The position numbers and the translations under genes were made by a program. From NCBI RefSeq assembly GCF_900143545.1, contig NZ_FREV01000001.1, positions 372,001 through 436,000 of the forward strand: a stretch of DNA of 64,000 bases. Direction: 5' to 3'. Below are positions 1 to 8,830 of this stretch, piece by piece; the first letter of the stretch is position 1, and every line of letters starts with the position of its first letter. The notes under the pieces are model-generated. The model saw only the letters and a program-made list of their open reading frames with translations. It was not told the origin of the DNA and did not search any database. This DNA is from Loktanella sp. Alg231-35. GTDB taxonomy: Bacteria; Pseudomonadota; Alphaproteobacteria; Rhodobacterales; Rhodobacteraceae.

Positions 1-347
<347 letters not shown>

Positions 348-363
348 GCACAACCGACCAAAC

Positions 364-393
364 AAGTAAGGTGGATCATGATCCACCTTACTT
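364..393. repeat. Perfect 30-bp palindrome, REP-like (copy 1)
   Basis: A perfect palindrome is centred at 378/379, with each arm reading AAGTAAGGTGGATCA inward. It lies 16 bp after the tuf stop. The inner 26 bp closely resemble the copy at 16354-16379 after rpmD, with the same GGTGGATC core and the same TTAC end. The GTAA foot and stem-loop shape recall REP elements. Confidence 0.75.
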
Positions 394-394
394 C

Positions 395-425
395 AAAGGC
401 CGCTCCGGAAACGGGGTGGCCTTTT
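395..425 (+). terminator. Rho-independent terminator after tuf
   Basis: AAAGGCC pairs with GGCCTTTT, and an inner CCG/CGG stem is closed by a GAAA tetraloop. The hairpin ends in a short T run. It should end the tuf transcript before the inserted DUF4062 gene. Confidence 0.8.
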
Positions 426-490
426 GCTTTGCTACTTTCGCAAATCCATGGTTAACACATTTCGACTTATAGTTGTGTTGGGGGTTTGGG

Positions 491-1360
491 ATGGCGTACA
501 GGGCGACGGTGATACCGGTAATGATCGCTTCACCCGGAGACGTACTTGAGGAACGAAACATCATTCGCGACGCTCTGCACGAATGGAATGATCTCAACTC
601 AGCCAACTTGAAGGCGGTATTACTCCCGGTAGGTTGGGAAACTCATTCCTCTCCCGAGTTGGGCGAACGTCCGCAATCACTCATTAACCGAAACGTACTA
701 GAGGACTGTGAACTGCTAGTCGGAGTATTTTGGACGCGGATAGGGACGCCAACTGGGGAAGCTGAAAGCGGCACGGCCGAAGAAATCAGAAAACATGTGG
801 ATGCTGGTAAACCAGCGATGGTCTATTTTTCAACTGCACCTGTAGCGCCACAGTCTCTCGAGGCCGAACAGTTCGAAAGCCTCGAAACGTTCAAGGATTG
901 GTGCAAATCAACTGGATTGATCGAGCAATATGACAATGTCGCAGATTTCTCTGAAAAGTTTCGAAGACAAGTTCAAATTATTGTACGCGACAACAAACAC
1001 CTCAATGGCTTGCTAAGCCAAGGTGAAGGCACTGAAAGCAGCTTTGGAACTCCCGATAGCGGTAACGGCGTCGTGCAGGCATTGCTAAACAGCCTAGGCG
1101 CTGAAGCCTCAAGGTTGTTGTCTGAAGCTGCCAAGGATCGCGGCGGCACTATCCTTTCACTCAGGACCCTTGGCGGACATGCGATTCAAACGAACGGAAT
1201 TAACTTCACTGACTCGGGCGACCGCAGGTCGGTTGCACGATGGGAAGCTGCGTTAGATCAATTAATGGAGCGAGGCTTTGTGAAATCAATTGGCTTCAAG
1301 AATGAAGTATTTGAGGTAACTGATCGGGGCTTCTCTTACCTAGATCGTCAGATCACCTAA
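491..1360 (+). CDS. DUF4062-type protein with C-terminal winged-helix-like segment
   Basis: The product has 289 residues. The N-terminal part (about residues 1-110) has the pattern VIPVMIASPGDVLEERN, then a segment ending in LVGVFWTRIGTPTG and SGTAEEI. This matches the DUF4062 type of Rossmann-like domain, often found at the N-terminus of STAND-type or effector-like proteins. The last 60 residues (RWEAALDQLMERGFV ... FEVTDRGFSYLD) look like a winged helix. I chose the ATG at 491 because it follows a G-rich stretch and begins just before the conserved domain; a TTG at 473 is in frame upstream. G+C looks lower than in the flanking ribosomal genes, which suggests acquisition. The function is unknown and a conflict or defence role is only inference. 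Confidence 0.75.
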   Translation: MAYRATVIPVMIASPGDVLEERNIIRDALHEWNDLNSANLKAVLLPVGWETHSSPELGERPQSLINRNVLEDCELLVGVFWTRIGTPTGEAESGTAEEIRKHVDAGKPAMVYFSTAPVAPQSLEAEQFESLETFKDWCKSTGLIEQYDNVADFSEKFRRQVQIIVRDNKHLNGLLSQGEGTESSFGTPDSGNGVVQALLNSLGAEASRLLSEAAKDRGGTILSLRTLGGHAIQTNGINFTDSGDRRSVARWEAALDQLMERGFVKSIGFKNEVFEVTDRGFSYLDRQIT

Positions 1361-1421
1361 GTTTCGACACTCCCGCCCCCTTTACACCTCCCCCTTTCCC
1401 CCCTATAGCACCCCAATCCAA

Positions 1422-1448
1422 CAAGGGTACGCGAACCGCGTGCCCTTT
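1422..1448 (+). promoter_or_regulatory. Hairpin in the rpsJ leader
   Basis: AAGGGTACGCG pairs with CGCGTGCCCTT around a short AAC loop, with one G-T pair. A second weaker pairing follows (TTGGAC near 1454 with GTCCAA near 1496). The gap 1361-1532 has no gene, so this probably lies in the 5' leader of the S10 transcript. In other bacteria such leaders mediate autoregulation; that role here is inference. I cannot pick a clear promoter in this gap. Confidence 0.4.
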
Positions 1449-1532
1449 ATACGTTGGACTAAAGACGCGACGAGGGTGGGGGATGAGCCTCTATCGTCCA
1501 ATCCGTTAAGACCCTAGTTAAAGGGTGATGAC

Positions 1533-1844
1533 ATGGCAGCGAGCCAAAACATCCGTATTCGCCTCAAGGCGTTTGATTTCCGGGTGCTTGATGCAAGCAC
1601 ACAGGAAATCGTTAGCACAGCCAAGCGCACAGGCGCTTCCGTGCGTGGACCGATCCCACTTCCAAACAAGATCGAAAAGTTCACCGTTCTGCGTGGGCCC
1701 CACGTTGACAAGAAATCCCGCGATCAGTTCGAGATCCGCACGCACAAGCGTCTGCTCGACATCATTGACCCAACACCACAAACAGTAGACGCGCTGATGA
1801 AGCTCGACCTGGCTGCCGGTGTTGACGTTCAGATCTCAGTATAA
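1533..1844 (+). CDS. rpsJ: 30S ribosomal protein S10
   Basis: S10 is a 3' head protein of the small subunit and also acts with NusB in antitermination. The 103-residue product has the usual length and the motifs [33 protein letters not shown] and RTHKRLLDI. The start follows AAAGGG with suitable spacing. It is the first gene of the S10 segment and lies 12 bp before rplC. The leader hairpin upstream suggests that the segment's own promoter lies before it. Confidence 0.98.
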   Translation: MAASQNIRIRLKAFDFRVLDASTQEIVSTAKRTGASVRGPIPLPNKIEKFTVLRGPHVDKKSRDQFEIRTHKRLLDIIDPTPQTVDALMKLDLAAGVDVQISV

Positions 1845-1856
1845 GGGGTATCACAT

Positions 1857-2708
1857 ATGCTCCGTACTGGATTGATCGCAAAGAAAGTCGGCATGACCCG
1901 GCTTTTCATGGAAGACGGCAAGCAGATCCCTGTGACCGTTCTTTCCCTCGAAAACCTGCAGGTTGTTGCACAGCGTACTGCTGACACCAACGGCTACACA
2001 GCTGTTCAGCTGGGTGCAGGCAACGCCAAGGCGAAACGCACATCCAAAGCGATGCGCGGTCATTTTGCAGCGGCCAAAGTAGAACCCAAGCGCAAAGTTG
2101 CTGAGTTCCGCGTTGCCCCTGAGAACATGATCAACGTCGGCGAAACCATCACCGCCAACCACTACTTCGAAGGCCAATACGTTGACGTATGCGGCACATC
2201 GATTGGTAAGGGTTTTGCGGGTGCGATGAAGCGCCATAACTTTGGTGGTCTGCGCGCGACACACGGTGTGTCTATCTCTCACCGTTCGCATGGTTCCACT
2301 GGCCAGTGTCAGGATCCGGGCAAAGTCTTCAAAGGTAAGAAGATGGCCGGTCACATGGGTGCGGCGAAAGTCACCACTCAGAACCTGCAAGTCGTCAAGA
2401 CAGATGCCGACCGTGGCGTGATCATGGTTAAAGGCGCTGTTCCTGGTTCAAAAGGTGGCTGGGTCACAATCAAGGATGCGGTTAAGAAACCTACTCCTGA
2501 GAATGTGATTTACCCTGCTGGCCTGAAATCCATGGCTGAAGAAGCAGAGCGTCTGGCTGAAGAAGCCGCCGCCGCTGCTGCCGCTGAAGAGGAAGCCGCC
2601 GCAAAGGCCGCAGCCGAAGCAGAACAGGCTGCAGCAGATGCTGCAGAAGCTGAAATCGCAAACGAAGCCTCGGCAGATGATGCCGCGCCGACAGAAGGTG
2701 ATAAATAA
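1857..2708 (+). CDS. rplC: 50S ribosomal protein L3 with Ala/Glu-rich C-terminal tail
   Basis: L3 is a primary 23S rRNA binding protein near the peptidyl-transferase centre. Residues 1 to about 220 are standard L3, including GIGKGFAG-like [23 protein letters not shown] and HRSHGSTGQ. Residues from about 223 to 283 form a low-complexity tail of Ala, Glu and Lys that is predicted to be helical. The protein is therefore longer than the roughly 210 residues of E. coli L3. Such tails occur in related alphaproteobacteria as far as I recall. The stop overlaps the rplD start in TAATG, which implies translational coupling. Confidence 0.97.
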   Translation: MLRTGLIAKKVGMTRLFMEDGKQIPVTVLSLENLQVVAQRTADTNGYTAVQLGAGNAKAKRTSKAMRGHFAAAKVEPKRKVAEFRVAPENMINVGETITANHYFEGQYVDVCGTSIGKGFAGAMKRHNFGGLRATHGVSISHRSHGSTGQCQDPGKVFKGKKMAGHMGAAKVTTQNLQVVKTDADRGVIMVKGAVPGSKGGWVTIKDAVKKPTPENVIYPAGLKSMAEEAERLAEEAAAAAAAEEEAAAKAAAEAEQAAADAAEAEIANEASADDAAPTEGDK

Positions 2709-3328
2709 TGAAGGCTGATGCAATCAAACTGGACGGCAAGAAAGCTGGTTCCGTCGAACTGAACGACGAAATCTTCGGTCTTGAGCCGCGCAAGGACATC
2801 TTGCACCGCGTCGTTCGCTGGCAGCGTAACAAGGCAATGGCAGGTACACACGATGTGCTGGGTCGTTCCGAAGTGAGCTATTCCACCAAGAAGATCTATC
2901 GCCAAAAGGGCACCGGTGGCGCACGTCACGGCTCTCGCGGTGCGCCGATCTTCCGTTCCGGTGGTATCTACAAGGGCCCAACGCCCCGTAGCCACGCGCA
3001 TGATCTGCCAAAGAAGTTCCGCAAGCTTGGTCTGAAGCACGCCCTGTCCGCGAAAGTGGCCGCGGGTGAGCTGGTAATCGTTGAAGATATCAACGTCAAA
3101 GACGCCAAGACATCGGCACTGGCCAAAACGGTTGGTTCTTTGGGTTGGAAGCGCGCGCTGATCATTGACGGCTCCGAAGTCAACGCTGACTTCAAAAAGG
3201 CCGCCGCTAACATCACCACAATCAACGTTCTCCCGTCGCAAGGCGCGAACGTTTACGACATCCTGCGCAGCGACACACTTGTGTTGACCAAAGCAGGCGT
3301 CGAAGCTCTGGAGGCTCGTTTGTCATGA
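2708..3328 (+). CDS. rplD: 50S ribosomal protein L4
   Basis: L4 binds 23S rRNA and lines the exit tunnel with its extended loop. The 206-residue product has [19 protein letters not shown], the tunnel loop, followed by [10 protein letters not shown]. In E. coli, L4 also represses the S10 operon; whether it does so here is unknown. It starts within the rplC stop and overlaps rplW by four bases (ATGA). Confidence 0.98.
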   Translation: MKADAIKLDGKKAGSVELNDEIFGLEPRKDILHRVVRWQRNKAMAGTHDVLGRSEVSYSTKKIYRQKGTGGARHGSRGAPIFRSGGIYKGPTPRSHAHDLPKKFRKLGLKHALSAKVAAGELVIVEDINVKDAKTSALAKTVGSLGWKRALIIDGSEVNADFKKAAANITTINVLPSQGANVYDILRSDTLVLTKAGVEALEARLS

Positions 3329-3621
3329 ACGCCAAAGCAGAACATTACGATGTGATCCGCAAGCCGATCATCACCGAGAAAGCAACAATGGCCTCTGAAG
3401 CCAATGCCGTTGTTTTCGAAGTGGCAATCGACGCGAACAAACCGATGATCAAGGAAGCCGTTGAAAGCCTCTTTGGTGTGAAGGTCAAAGCGGTGAACAC
3501 ATCCATCACCAAAGGTAAAGTGAAGCGCTTCCGCGGCTCGCTGGGTACACGCAAAGACGTGAAAAAGGCCTATGTGACGCTGGAAGAAGGCAACACGATT
3601 GATGTATCGACTGGTCTTTAA
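3325..3621 (+). CDS. rplW: 50S ribosomal protein L23
   Basis: L23 sits at the tunnel exit and docks trigger factor and SRP. The 98-residue product has [13 protein letters not shown] at the start, then [15 protein letters not shown] [18 protein letters not shown]. Its start overlaps the rplD stop. It is the last gene of the first ribosomal segment. A strong terminator follows, so rplB downstream must have its own promoter. Confidence 0.98.
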   Translation: MNAKAEHYDVIRKPIITEKATMASEANAVVFEVAIDANKPMIKEAVESLFGVKVKAVNTSITKGKVKRFRGSLGTRKDVKKAYVTLEEGNTIDVSTGL

Positions 3622-3642
3622 TCAGACGTTGAATGATTAGGG

Positions 3643-3675
3643 AAAGGCCCACGGTGTAAACCGGGGGCCTTTTTC
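3643..3675 (+). terminator. Rho-independent terminator after rplW
   Basis: AAAGGCCC pairs with GGGGCCTTT, with an inner CGGT/ACCG stem and a T5 run at the end. It cuts the S10 segment between rplW and rplB, where these genes are normally joined. Confidence 0.85.
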
Positions 3676-3679
3676 GTTT

Positions 3680-3916
3680 TGCGTGTTTCGAACGCCAATC
3701 TCTCTTGGCCCAAGGAATTGGGGGCTATGCTGCTGGTCGCAGCGGCGGCGGGTTCTGAGGCCCCAGTGACCACCGCGGCACTGGGGCAGCTCCCGAAAGC
3801 GGCCGAGATGGAGCTTGGAGGAGAAAACGACGACGCCGTGGCGAAGGTCAATGCGGGCCAGGTTGGGGGTGAGGTTGCCGGGGAAGGGGTGAGTTTGGTT
3901 GTATGCGGGAGAAATA
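3680..3916. other. GC-rich gap without a convincing gene
   Basis: This strip separates the rplW terminator from the minus-strand ATPase remnant and is clearly richer in G+C than that remnant. Overlapping open frames exist on both strands: plus 3679-3924 (81 codons) and minus 3637-3984 (115 codons). Neither has a convincing start signal or a family I can name, and the minus frame runs into the ATPase gene. It may be a decayed sequence. Confidence 0.4.
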
Positions 3917-5116
3917 CTAGCTGATTTGATCAACCGAACTGACGATTCCGGTGAGATAGGGAAATTCGATGCCGAACTCGTCAATTGCGCGGTGAACTAT
4001 TTGGTTCACTACTACTGGCGTCTTGCACAACTCCTTTCTACTTAACCCGAAATCTTCAGTCAGGTTCAAGAACAGCTGCTCGTACTGAGCATCTCCTATT
4101 TGGGCCTTTAGATATTTCTCCAAATTGCAGGAAAACGCGGCGAAGTTCGGAAAGACACCATCAGGAAAATCCTGTGGTTGAGGAACGCCCAGCACTTCTT
4201 GAATGAGCCTATTTGTTTGTGGTCGTTGATTTTGCGCGTTCTTTGATTGGTCAGAGTCGAAAACTGGATATGTAGGTATCCCGAGTTTTGAAAAGATATG
4301 CAGTGGCTTGTCTATTTTGGATTTTCCGTCAACGGCGACTATCGCAATCCCCTCCTCAGCGACGTTTATGCCCTGACTCCTGTAGAGGCCTTCCATGACC
4401 GCTTTGTCCGTCACTCCTTCAACAAGTAGTACTTTGTCAGCAAAGAACCCTTCGCAGACTTCGCGCGAGAAGATGTGCATCTTTGCTTCGAAGGTTGCAT
4501 TGGGCATCGGCTCAATTCCTTGTAGCGAAGCAAAGAAAGCACTGCATTCTCCCAAAGATATACCCTTGGCAGTATGAGAAGAGTCGTTGAAGCCTTCCAT
4601 CCGACGAAGAACGCGGGCAGCTTGGAATTTGTGCAAGCCAACAAACTTCTCCGAATGTGTAGTGAAAATGATCTGGAACCTGATGCCTGTGGACTTGCTG
4701 AAATCCCGACAGATGGAGTGAAATGCTTCTGAGATCACTTGTTGTTTGTTCGGGTGCTGATAGATTTCAGGTTCTTCAACTAACAGAATAATGTCACTTT
4801 GTGCTTCATCGAAACTTGCTTCACTTTTGCTAGCCATAGCGCGCTCTGCAAGAAACTGGATGACAGCGAACAAGCTTGCTCGTTGGAGCCCATGTCCGAC
4901 GTTTTCCAACGTGGTTTGAAACCCTTGGTCCTCAACTCTTATTATGGGCTTTGGAAACTCAACGGAAATGCCATCTTGGAGTTGCCAATCCGCTAGCAAG
5001 CGAGAGTTCTGATAGTAGCGCTGAACTGAGGCCGTGAGCAGCTCACTCAACCCGCTTAACTCCGGTACGTTTGCGGGGTTCACCAAGTCGGCGAAACGCT
5101 TGCGGGACTGCTCCAA
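3917..5116 (-). CDS. C-terminal fragment of OLD-like nuclease: ATPase lobe plus TOPRIM
   Basis: The open frame has 399 codons and opens with a TTG that is probably not a real start. It has a signature-like ENVGHGLQRASL (71-82), Walker B DIILLVEEPE (108-117) and the switch His in TTHSE (152-156). The TOPRIM domain has VLLVEGVTD (229-237) with the catalytic Glu, and FDSDQSK (286-292) with the DxD acidic pair. All expected catalytic residues remain, so the gene may have decayed only recently. If the frameshift can be corrected or is an artefact, the enzyme would be complete. Confidence 0.7.
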   Translation of the reverse strand: MEQSRKRFADLVNPANVPELSGLSELLTASVQRYYQNSRLLADWQLQDGISVEFPKPIIRVEDQGFQTTLENVGHGLQRASLFAVIQFLAERAMASKSEASFDEAQSDIILLVEEPEIYQHPNKQQVISEAFHSICRDFSKSTGIRFQIIFTTHSEKFVGLHKFQAARVLRRMEGFNDSSHTAKGISLGECSAFFASLQGIEPMPNATFEAKMHIFSREVCEGFFADKVLLVEGVTDKAVMEGLYRSQGINVAEEGIAIVAVDGKSKIDKPLHIFSKLGIPTYPVFDSDQSKNAQNQRPQTNRLIQEVLGVPQPQDFPDGVFPNFAAFSCNLEKYLKAQIGDAQYEQLFLNLTEDFGLSRKELCKTPVVVNQIVHRAIDEFGIEFPYLTGIVSSVDQIS

Positions 5117-5819
5117 AAAACTCGGTCACGTCTCTCTTGTTTTCGTACATTTGTTTTGAGATCTGCGAGAGAAGCGAGATTATCGGACTTTTTTTCGCGT
5201 CGCTAGTTTCTTGGTGTGCATCGGCAACTGCCGGAACAAGTTGAAGAGCGGTCTTCTTCTTCAGTTTTCCGCTAGCTACGTTAGTCGCTCCAAAGAAATC
5301 TCTTCGAAATTCAAGTTCCAGTAGATCTGGGTTGGCTGCTTCCCATTCGTTCATTGCTGCGTCCGCTGCGTCAGCGCTCGCCACACGTTCGAGTCCATCG
5401 ATCTCGCCAACAAGGTTGTTGTAGGAGGTCCGCTTGTCGGTTTTGCCGGCAGCTTGTCTGACAGTCGAAAATGGAGGAAAGGCAAGTGCGAGCGCTTCAT
5501 AAGGAGGTTGTTTTTCACCATGTTTAGAGAAGACTCGTCGTATTGTTAGCCGATCGCCAACAACGGCTGATCCAAAGACAGAGACTTCTTCGGGAACCAA
5601 ACGATGGAATACGAGCGTGATCTCAATGTCGTCTTCCTCTCGATTATGGTAGTCGTCTAGGCTTATTTGGGGAGCCGCTTCAAAGAAGATGTCGATTGCA
5701 TGAAGGACCGTTGATTTTCCTGCGTTGTTGCCGCCAAGCAGCGCAGTGACCTCATCGAAGCTAACTGTCAGTTTCTTTACTGACCGCAGATTCCTGATGA
5801 TCAGTTTTTGTACTTGCAA
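5043..5819 (-). CDS. N-terminal fragment of OLD-like AAA ATPase
   Basis: The open frame has 258 codons. It begins QVQKLIIRNLRSVKKLTVSF and has a Walker A motif at residues 29-36 (GGNNAGKS). This is the typical start of RecF/SMC/OLD-type ATPases. The start is preceded on the minus strand by AGGAGGATCACACGTTGC, which contains a strong Shine-Dalgarno sequence. The last 20 or so codons, after VTEF, are probably frameshifted nonsense. By itself it lacks Walker B and the nuclease domain. Confidence 0.7.
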   Translation of the reverse strand: MQVQKLIIRNLRSVKKLTVSFDEVTALLGGNNAGKSTVLHAIDIFFEAAPQISLDDYHNREEDDIEITLVFHRLVPEEVSVFGSAVVGDRLTIRRVFSKHGEKQPPYEALALAFPPFSTVRQAAGKTDKRTSYNNLVGEIDGLERVASADAADAAMNEWEAANPDLLELEFRRDFFGATNVASGKLKKKTALQLVPAVADAHQETSDAKKSPIISLLSQISKQMYENKRDVTEFFGAVPQAFRRLGEPRKRTGVKRVE

Positions 5820-5903
5820 CGTGTGATCCTCCTATCGCTACGCAGCCATTGCGAGAAAATTGATTGAAGCCAAGTACTATTCTATCTGAGCAAACCGTTA
5901 CCC

Positions 5904-5932
5904 TTGCCACCTCCACCTCTCCCTGCTACATC
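5904..5932 (+). promoter_or_regulatory. Candidate promoter for rplB segment
   Basis: TTGCCA (5904-5909) and TACATC (5927-5932) are separated by 17 bp, upstream of rplB. A new promoter is expected here because the terminator after rplW and the minus-strand insertion cut rplB off from the S10 promoter. The match is moderate. Confidence 0.4.
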
Positions 5933-6011
5933 CCCGCAATCACCTGACCTCGGATTCGTTCCGGGGTCTTTGTGGTATTTCTACGGGCACCTACGGGGGC
6001 CTATAACATCA

Positions 6012-6030
6012 GGGTCCTCTTGCAGGACCC
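6012..6030 (+). promoter_or_regulatory. Leader hairpin before rplB
   Basis: GGGTCCT pairs perfectly with AGGACCC around the loop CTTGC, 24 bp before the rplB start. There is no T run, so it is not a simple terminator. It could be a regulatory leader structure; no ligand is evident. Confidence 0.4.
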
Positions 6031-6054
6031 GCCAAGCAAACGGAAGAAGCTAAC

Positions 6055-6897
6055 ATGGCACTCAAGTCGTACAAACCGACGACGCCGGGCCAGCGTGGGC
6101 TGGTGCTGATCGACCGTTCGGAGCTTTGGAAAGGACGTCCTGTTAAGTCTCTCACTGAGGGTCTTACGAAATCAGGCGGCCGGAACAACACCGGACGGAT
6201 CACTATGCGTCGTATTGGTGGGGGCGCAAAGCGTCTTTACCGCATCGTCGATTTCAAGCGGAACAAGCTGGACATGTCCGCTGTTGTCGCACGGATCGAA
6301 TATGACCCGAACCGCACCGCATTTATCGCGCTGATCCAGTACGAAGACGGTACACAGAATTACATCCTTGCCCCACAGCGTCTTGCTGTTGGTGACAAGG
6401 TGATCGCATCTGCCAAGGCTGACATTAAGCCCGGCAACGCAATGCCCTTCAGCGGCATGCCAATCGGTACGATCGTTCACAACATCGAAATGAAGCCAGG
6501 CAAAGGCGGCCAGATCGCCCGTGCAGCCGGCACCTACGCCCAGTTTGTTGGTCGTGATGGTGGTTATGCACAGGTTCGCCTGTCTTCCGGCGAATTGCGC
6601 CTGATCCGTCAGGAATGCATGGCCACTGTCGGTGCTGTGTCTAACCCCGACAACTCAAACCAGAACTTTGGTAAGGCTGGTCGTACCCGTCACAAGGGCA
6701 TCCGCCCAAGTGTCCGTGGTGTTGCCATGAACCCGATCGACCACCCGCACGGTGGTGGTGAAGGCCGCACATCTGGTGGTCGGACGCCTGTCACACCTTG
6801 GGGTAAAGACACCAAGGGCAAGCGCACCCGTAACAAAAACAAAGCATCGCAGCGCCTTATCGTGCGTTCGCGTCATGCCAAGAAGAAGGGTCGTTAA
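6055..6897 (+). CDS. rplB: 50S ribosomal protein L2
   Basis: L2 is an essential core protein of the large subunit needed for peptidyl transfer and subunit joining. The 280-residue product has normal length, with the conserved [27 protein letters not shown] (the catalytic-region His lies here) and the basic C-terminus KKGR. The start ATG follows GGAAGAAGC. It opens the second ribosomal segment, isolated from rplW by the ATPase remnant, and is followed by rpsS after 2 bp. Confidence 0.98.
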   Translation: MALKSYKPTTPGQRGLVLIDRSELWKGRPVKSLTEGLTKSGGRNNTGRITMRRIGGGAKRLYRIVDFKRNKLDMSAVVARIEYDPNRTAFIALIQYEDGTQNYILAPQRLAVGDKVIASAKADIKPGNAMPFSGMPIGTIVHNIEMKPGKGGQIARAAGTYAQFVGRDGGYAQVRLSSGELRLIRQECMATVGAVSNPDNSNQNFGKAGRTRHKGIRPSVRGVAMNPIDHPHGGGEGRTSGGRTPVTPWGKDTKGKRTRNKNKASQRLIVRSRHAKKKGR

Positions 6898-6899
6898 GT

Positions 6900-7178
6900 A
6901 TGGCTCGTTCCGTCTGGAAAGGTCCCTTTGTGGATGCATACGTCTTGAAAAAGGCAGAAGCATCCCGCGAAAGCGGCCGCAACGAAGTGATCAAGATCTG
7001 GTCACGCCGTTCAACAATCCTGCCTCAGTTCGTTGGCCTCACCTTTGGTGTGTACAACGGCAAGAAGCACGTCCCTGTCAACGTCAGCGAAGACATGATT
7101 GGTCAGAAGTTTGGTGAATATTCGCCAACTCGCACCTATTATGGCCACGCCGCTGATAAAAAAGCGAAGCGGAAATAA
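6900..7178 (+). CDS. rpsS: 30S ribosomal protein S19
   Basis: S19 is a head protein that contacts the A-site finger. The 92-residue product has [12 protein letters not shown] at the start, [16 protein letters not shown] and [13 protein letters not shown]. Length and motifs are those of the family. It lies 2 bp after rplB and 3 bp before rplV. Confidence 0.98.
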   Translation: MARSVWKGPFVDAYVLKKAEASRESGRNEVIKIWSRRSTILPQFVGLTFGVYNGKKHVPVNVSEDMIGQKFGEYSPTRTYYGHAADKKAKRK

Positions 7179-7181
7179 GCC

Positions 7182-7562
7182 ATGAGCAAGGATAAGAATC
7201 CCCGCCGCGTGGCCGATAACGAAGCAATGGCAAAACTGCGCATGCTTCGCACGTCTCCGCAAAAGCTGAACCTCGTTGCTGGCCTGATCCGCGGCAAGAA
7301 AGTCGAGCAGGCACTGACTGACCTGACTTTCTCCAAAAAGCGAATTTCGGACGACGTGAAGAAATGTCTTCAGTCGGCCATCGCCAACGCAGAAAACAAC
7401 CACAACCTTGACGTCGATGAACTGGTCGTCGCAGAGGCATATGTCGGTAAGAACCTGACCATGAAGCGCGGTCGCCCACGGGCACGTGGCCGTTTTGGGA
7501 AGATCATCAAGCCGTTTGCAGAGATCACCATCAAGGTGCGTCAAGTTGAGGAGCAATCATAA
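7182..7562 (+). CDS. rplV: 50S ribosomal protein L22
   Basis: L22 lines the exit tunnel with its beta hairpin, the part altered in some macrolide-resistant strains. The 126-residue product has [17 protein letters not shown] and the hairpin region around [15 protein letters not shown]. The stop overlaps the start of rpsC by one base (TAATG). Confidence 0.98.
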   Translation: MSKDKNPRRVADNEAMAKLRMLRTSPQKLNLVAGLIRGKKVEQALTDLTFSKKRISDDVKKCLQSAIANAENNHNLDVDELVVAEAYVGKNLTMKRGRPRARGRFGKIIKPFAEITIKVRQVEEQS

Positions 7563-8263
7563 TGGGTAACAAAGTAAACCCGATCGGTATGCGTCTTCAG
7601 GTCAACCGCACCTGGGATAGCCGCTGGTATGCAGACACCAAAGACTACGGCGACCTTCTGTTGGAAGACCTTAAGATCAAGGACTTCATCAAGAAAGAAT
7701 GCGCACAGTCTGGCATCAGCCGCGTGATCATCGAACGTCCGCACAAAAAGTGCCGCGTCACGATCCACGCAGCCCGCCCTGGTGTGATCATCGGTAAGAA
7801 AGGTGCAGACATCGAAGGTCTGCGCAAGAAACTTGCCGCGCTTACAGACAGTGAACTGCACCTGAACATCGTTGAAGTCCGCAAGCCAGAACTTGACGCA
7901 GCCTTGGTTGCTGAAAGCATTGGTCAGCAGCTTGAGCGTCGTGTGTCCTTCCGTCGCGCGATGAAGCGTTCGGTTCAGAACGCGATGCGCATGGGCGCCC
8001 TTGGCATCCGTGTGAACCTTGCCGGCCGTCTGGGTGGTGCAGAGATTGCCCGCACAGAATGGTACCGTGAAGGTCGCGTGCCGCTGCACACATTGCGCGC
8101 CGACATCGACTATGCACTGTATGAGGCGATGACGCCTTATGGGATCATCGGCATCAAGGTCTTCATCTACAAAGGTGAGATCATGGAGCACGATCCATCA
8201 GCGCACGACCGCAAACATGCTGAGCTGCAAGAGGGCGCTGTCCCTCGCGGCCCACGTCGCTAA
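7562..8263 (+). CDS. rpsC: 30S ribosomal protein S3
   Basis: S3 is a head protein at the mRNA entry channel with helicase activity. The 233-residue product shows the KH domain motif [17 protein letters not shown] and the C-terminal domain [20 protein letters not shown]. It is coupled to rplV by a one-base overlap and lies 14 bp before rplP. Confidence 0.98.
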   Translation: MGNKVNPIGMRLQVNRTWDSRWYADTKDYGDLLLEDLKIKDFIKKECAQSGISRVIIERPHKKCRVTIHAARPGVIIGKKGADIEGLRKKLAALTDSELHLNIVEVRKPELDAALVAESIGQQLERRVSFRRAMKRSVQNAMRMGALGIRVNLAGRLGGAEIARTEWYREGRVPLHTLRADIDYALYEAMTPYGIIGIKVFIYKGEIMEHDPSAHDRKHAELQEGAVPRGPRR

Positions 8264-8277
8264 GGGGAGCTGATTAA

Positions 8278-8691
8278 ATGCTACAGCCAAAGCGTACAAA
8301 GCACCGGAAACTGCACAAAGGCCGTATCCGTGGTGAAGCCAAAGGCGGTTCTGATCTGAACTTCGGCACATATGGCCTGAAAGCCATTGAGCCTGAGCGG
8401 ATCACAGCCCGCCAAATCGAAGCCGCACGTCGTGCCATGACGCGTCACATGAAACGTCAGGGCCGTGTATGGATCCGTATCTTCCCAGATACTCCAGTGA
8501 CGTCCAAGCCCGTCGAAGTCCGTATGGGTAAGGGTAAAGGTTCCATCGATTTTTGGGCATGCAAGGTCAAACCCGGCCGCGTGATGTTCGAAATCGACGG
8601 CGTGAACGAGACGATTGCCCGCGAGGCCCTGCGCCTTGCTGCAATGAAGCTGCCGATCAAAACACGGACGATTGTTCGCGAAGATTGGTAA
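8278..8691 (+). CDS. rplP: 50S ribosomal protein L16
   Basis: L16 organises the A-site region and tRNA binding in the large subunit. The 137-residue product has [16 protein letters not shown], a stretch that includes FGTYGLKA, and [19 protein letters not shown]. The motif RVWIRIFPD, which is the usual site of L16 arginine hydroxylation in other bacteria, is present. It ends the second ribosomal segment. A degenerate palindrome and a terminator follow, and rpmC is displaced by about 3.3 kb. Confidence 0.98.
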   Translation: MLQPKRTKHRKLHKGRIRGEAKGGSDLNFGTYGLKAIEPERITARQIEAARRAMTRHMKRQGRVWIRIFPDTPVTSKPVEVRMGKGKGSIDFWACKVKPGRVMFEIDGVNETIAREALRLAAMKLPIKTRTIVREDW

Positions 8692-8696
8692 GTGGT

Positions 8697-8718
8697 GTCG
8701 GGGTGAACCCCGACCTAC
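8697..8718. repeat. REP-like palindrome after rplP (degenerate left foot)
   Basis: GTCGGGGT pairs with ACCCCGAC around GA and is followed by CTAC, the complement of a GTAG foot. The left foot is altered. It begins 5 bp after the rplP stop and belongs to the same class of element as those at 364, 9898, 15440, 16354 and 23308. Confidence 0.55.
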
Positions 8719-8729
8719 GTGAGAGATAG

Positions 8730-8768
8730 AGAAGCCCCTGCTGAGTGATCGGTGGGGGCTTCTATTTT
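8730..8768 (+). terminator. Terminator after rplP
   Basis: AGAAGCCCC pairs with GGGGCTTCT around a 16-base loop, followed by ATTTTC. It should end the rplB-rplP transcript. Confidence 0.7.
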
Positions 8769-8830
8769 CATCTGTAGCGCATACATACTACGGGTTGAGG
8801 CGAAATAATTTTTGAACGGAGGGCCCTGAA

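Larger units (their letters stand above)
3917..5819 (-). pseudogene. OLD-like ATPase/TOPRIM nuclease gene split by a frameshift
   Basis: Two overlapping minus-strand frames together make one protein of the OLD type, with an ATPase head followed by a TOPRIM nuclease domain. The upstream frame (5819-5043) holds the Walker A half. The downstream frame (5116-3917) holds the signature, Walker B and TOPRIM half. The frame changes at a run of six A at 5115-5120 (T6 on the coding strand). Removing one base would join VTEF directly to LEQSRKRFADLVNP and give about 630 residues. This could be a real inactivating mutation, phase variation at the homopolymer, or a sequencing error. No UvrD-like partner (GajB) is adjacent. 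G+C is lower than in the ribosomal genes. Confidence 0.8.

Noticed and set aside
366-391. CRISPR array made of the palindromes in the ribosomal region
   Set aside because: The elements are single or paired, differ in sequence, and lack regular spacers and cas genes.
2510-3241. Long minus-strand open frame of 243 codons opposite rplC/rplD
   Set aside because: It is the shadow of the Ala/Glu-rich L3 tail and L4 on the other strand. It has repetitive Ala/Ser composition and no ribosome site or family match.
7541-8191. Minus-strand frame of 216 codons opposite rpsC
   Set aside because: rpsC on the plus strand is certain and codon bias explains the open antisense frame.
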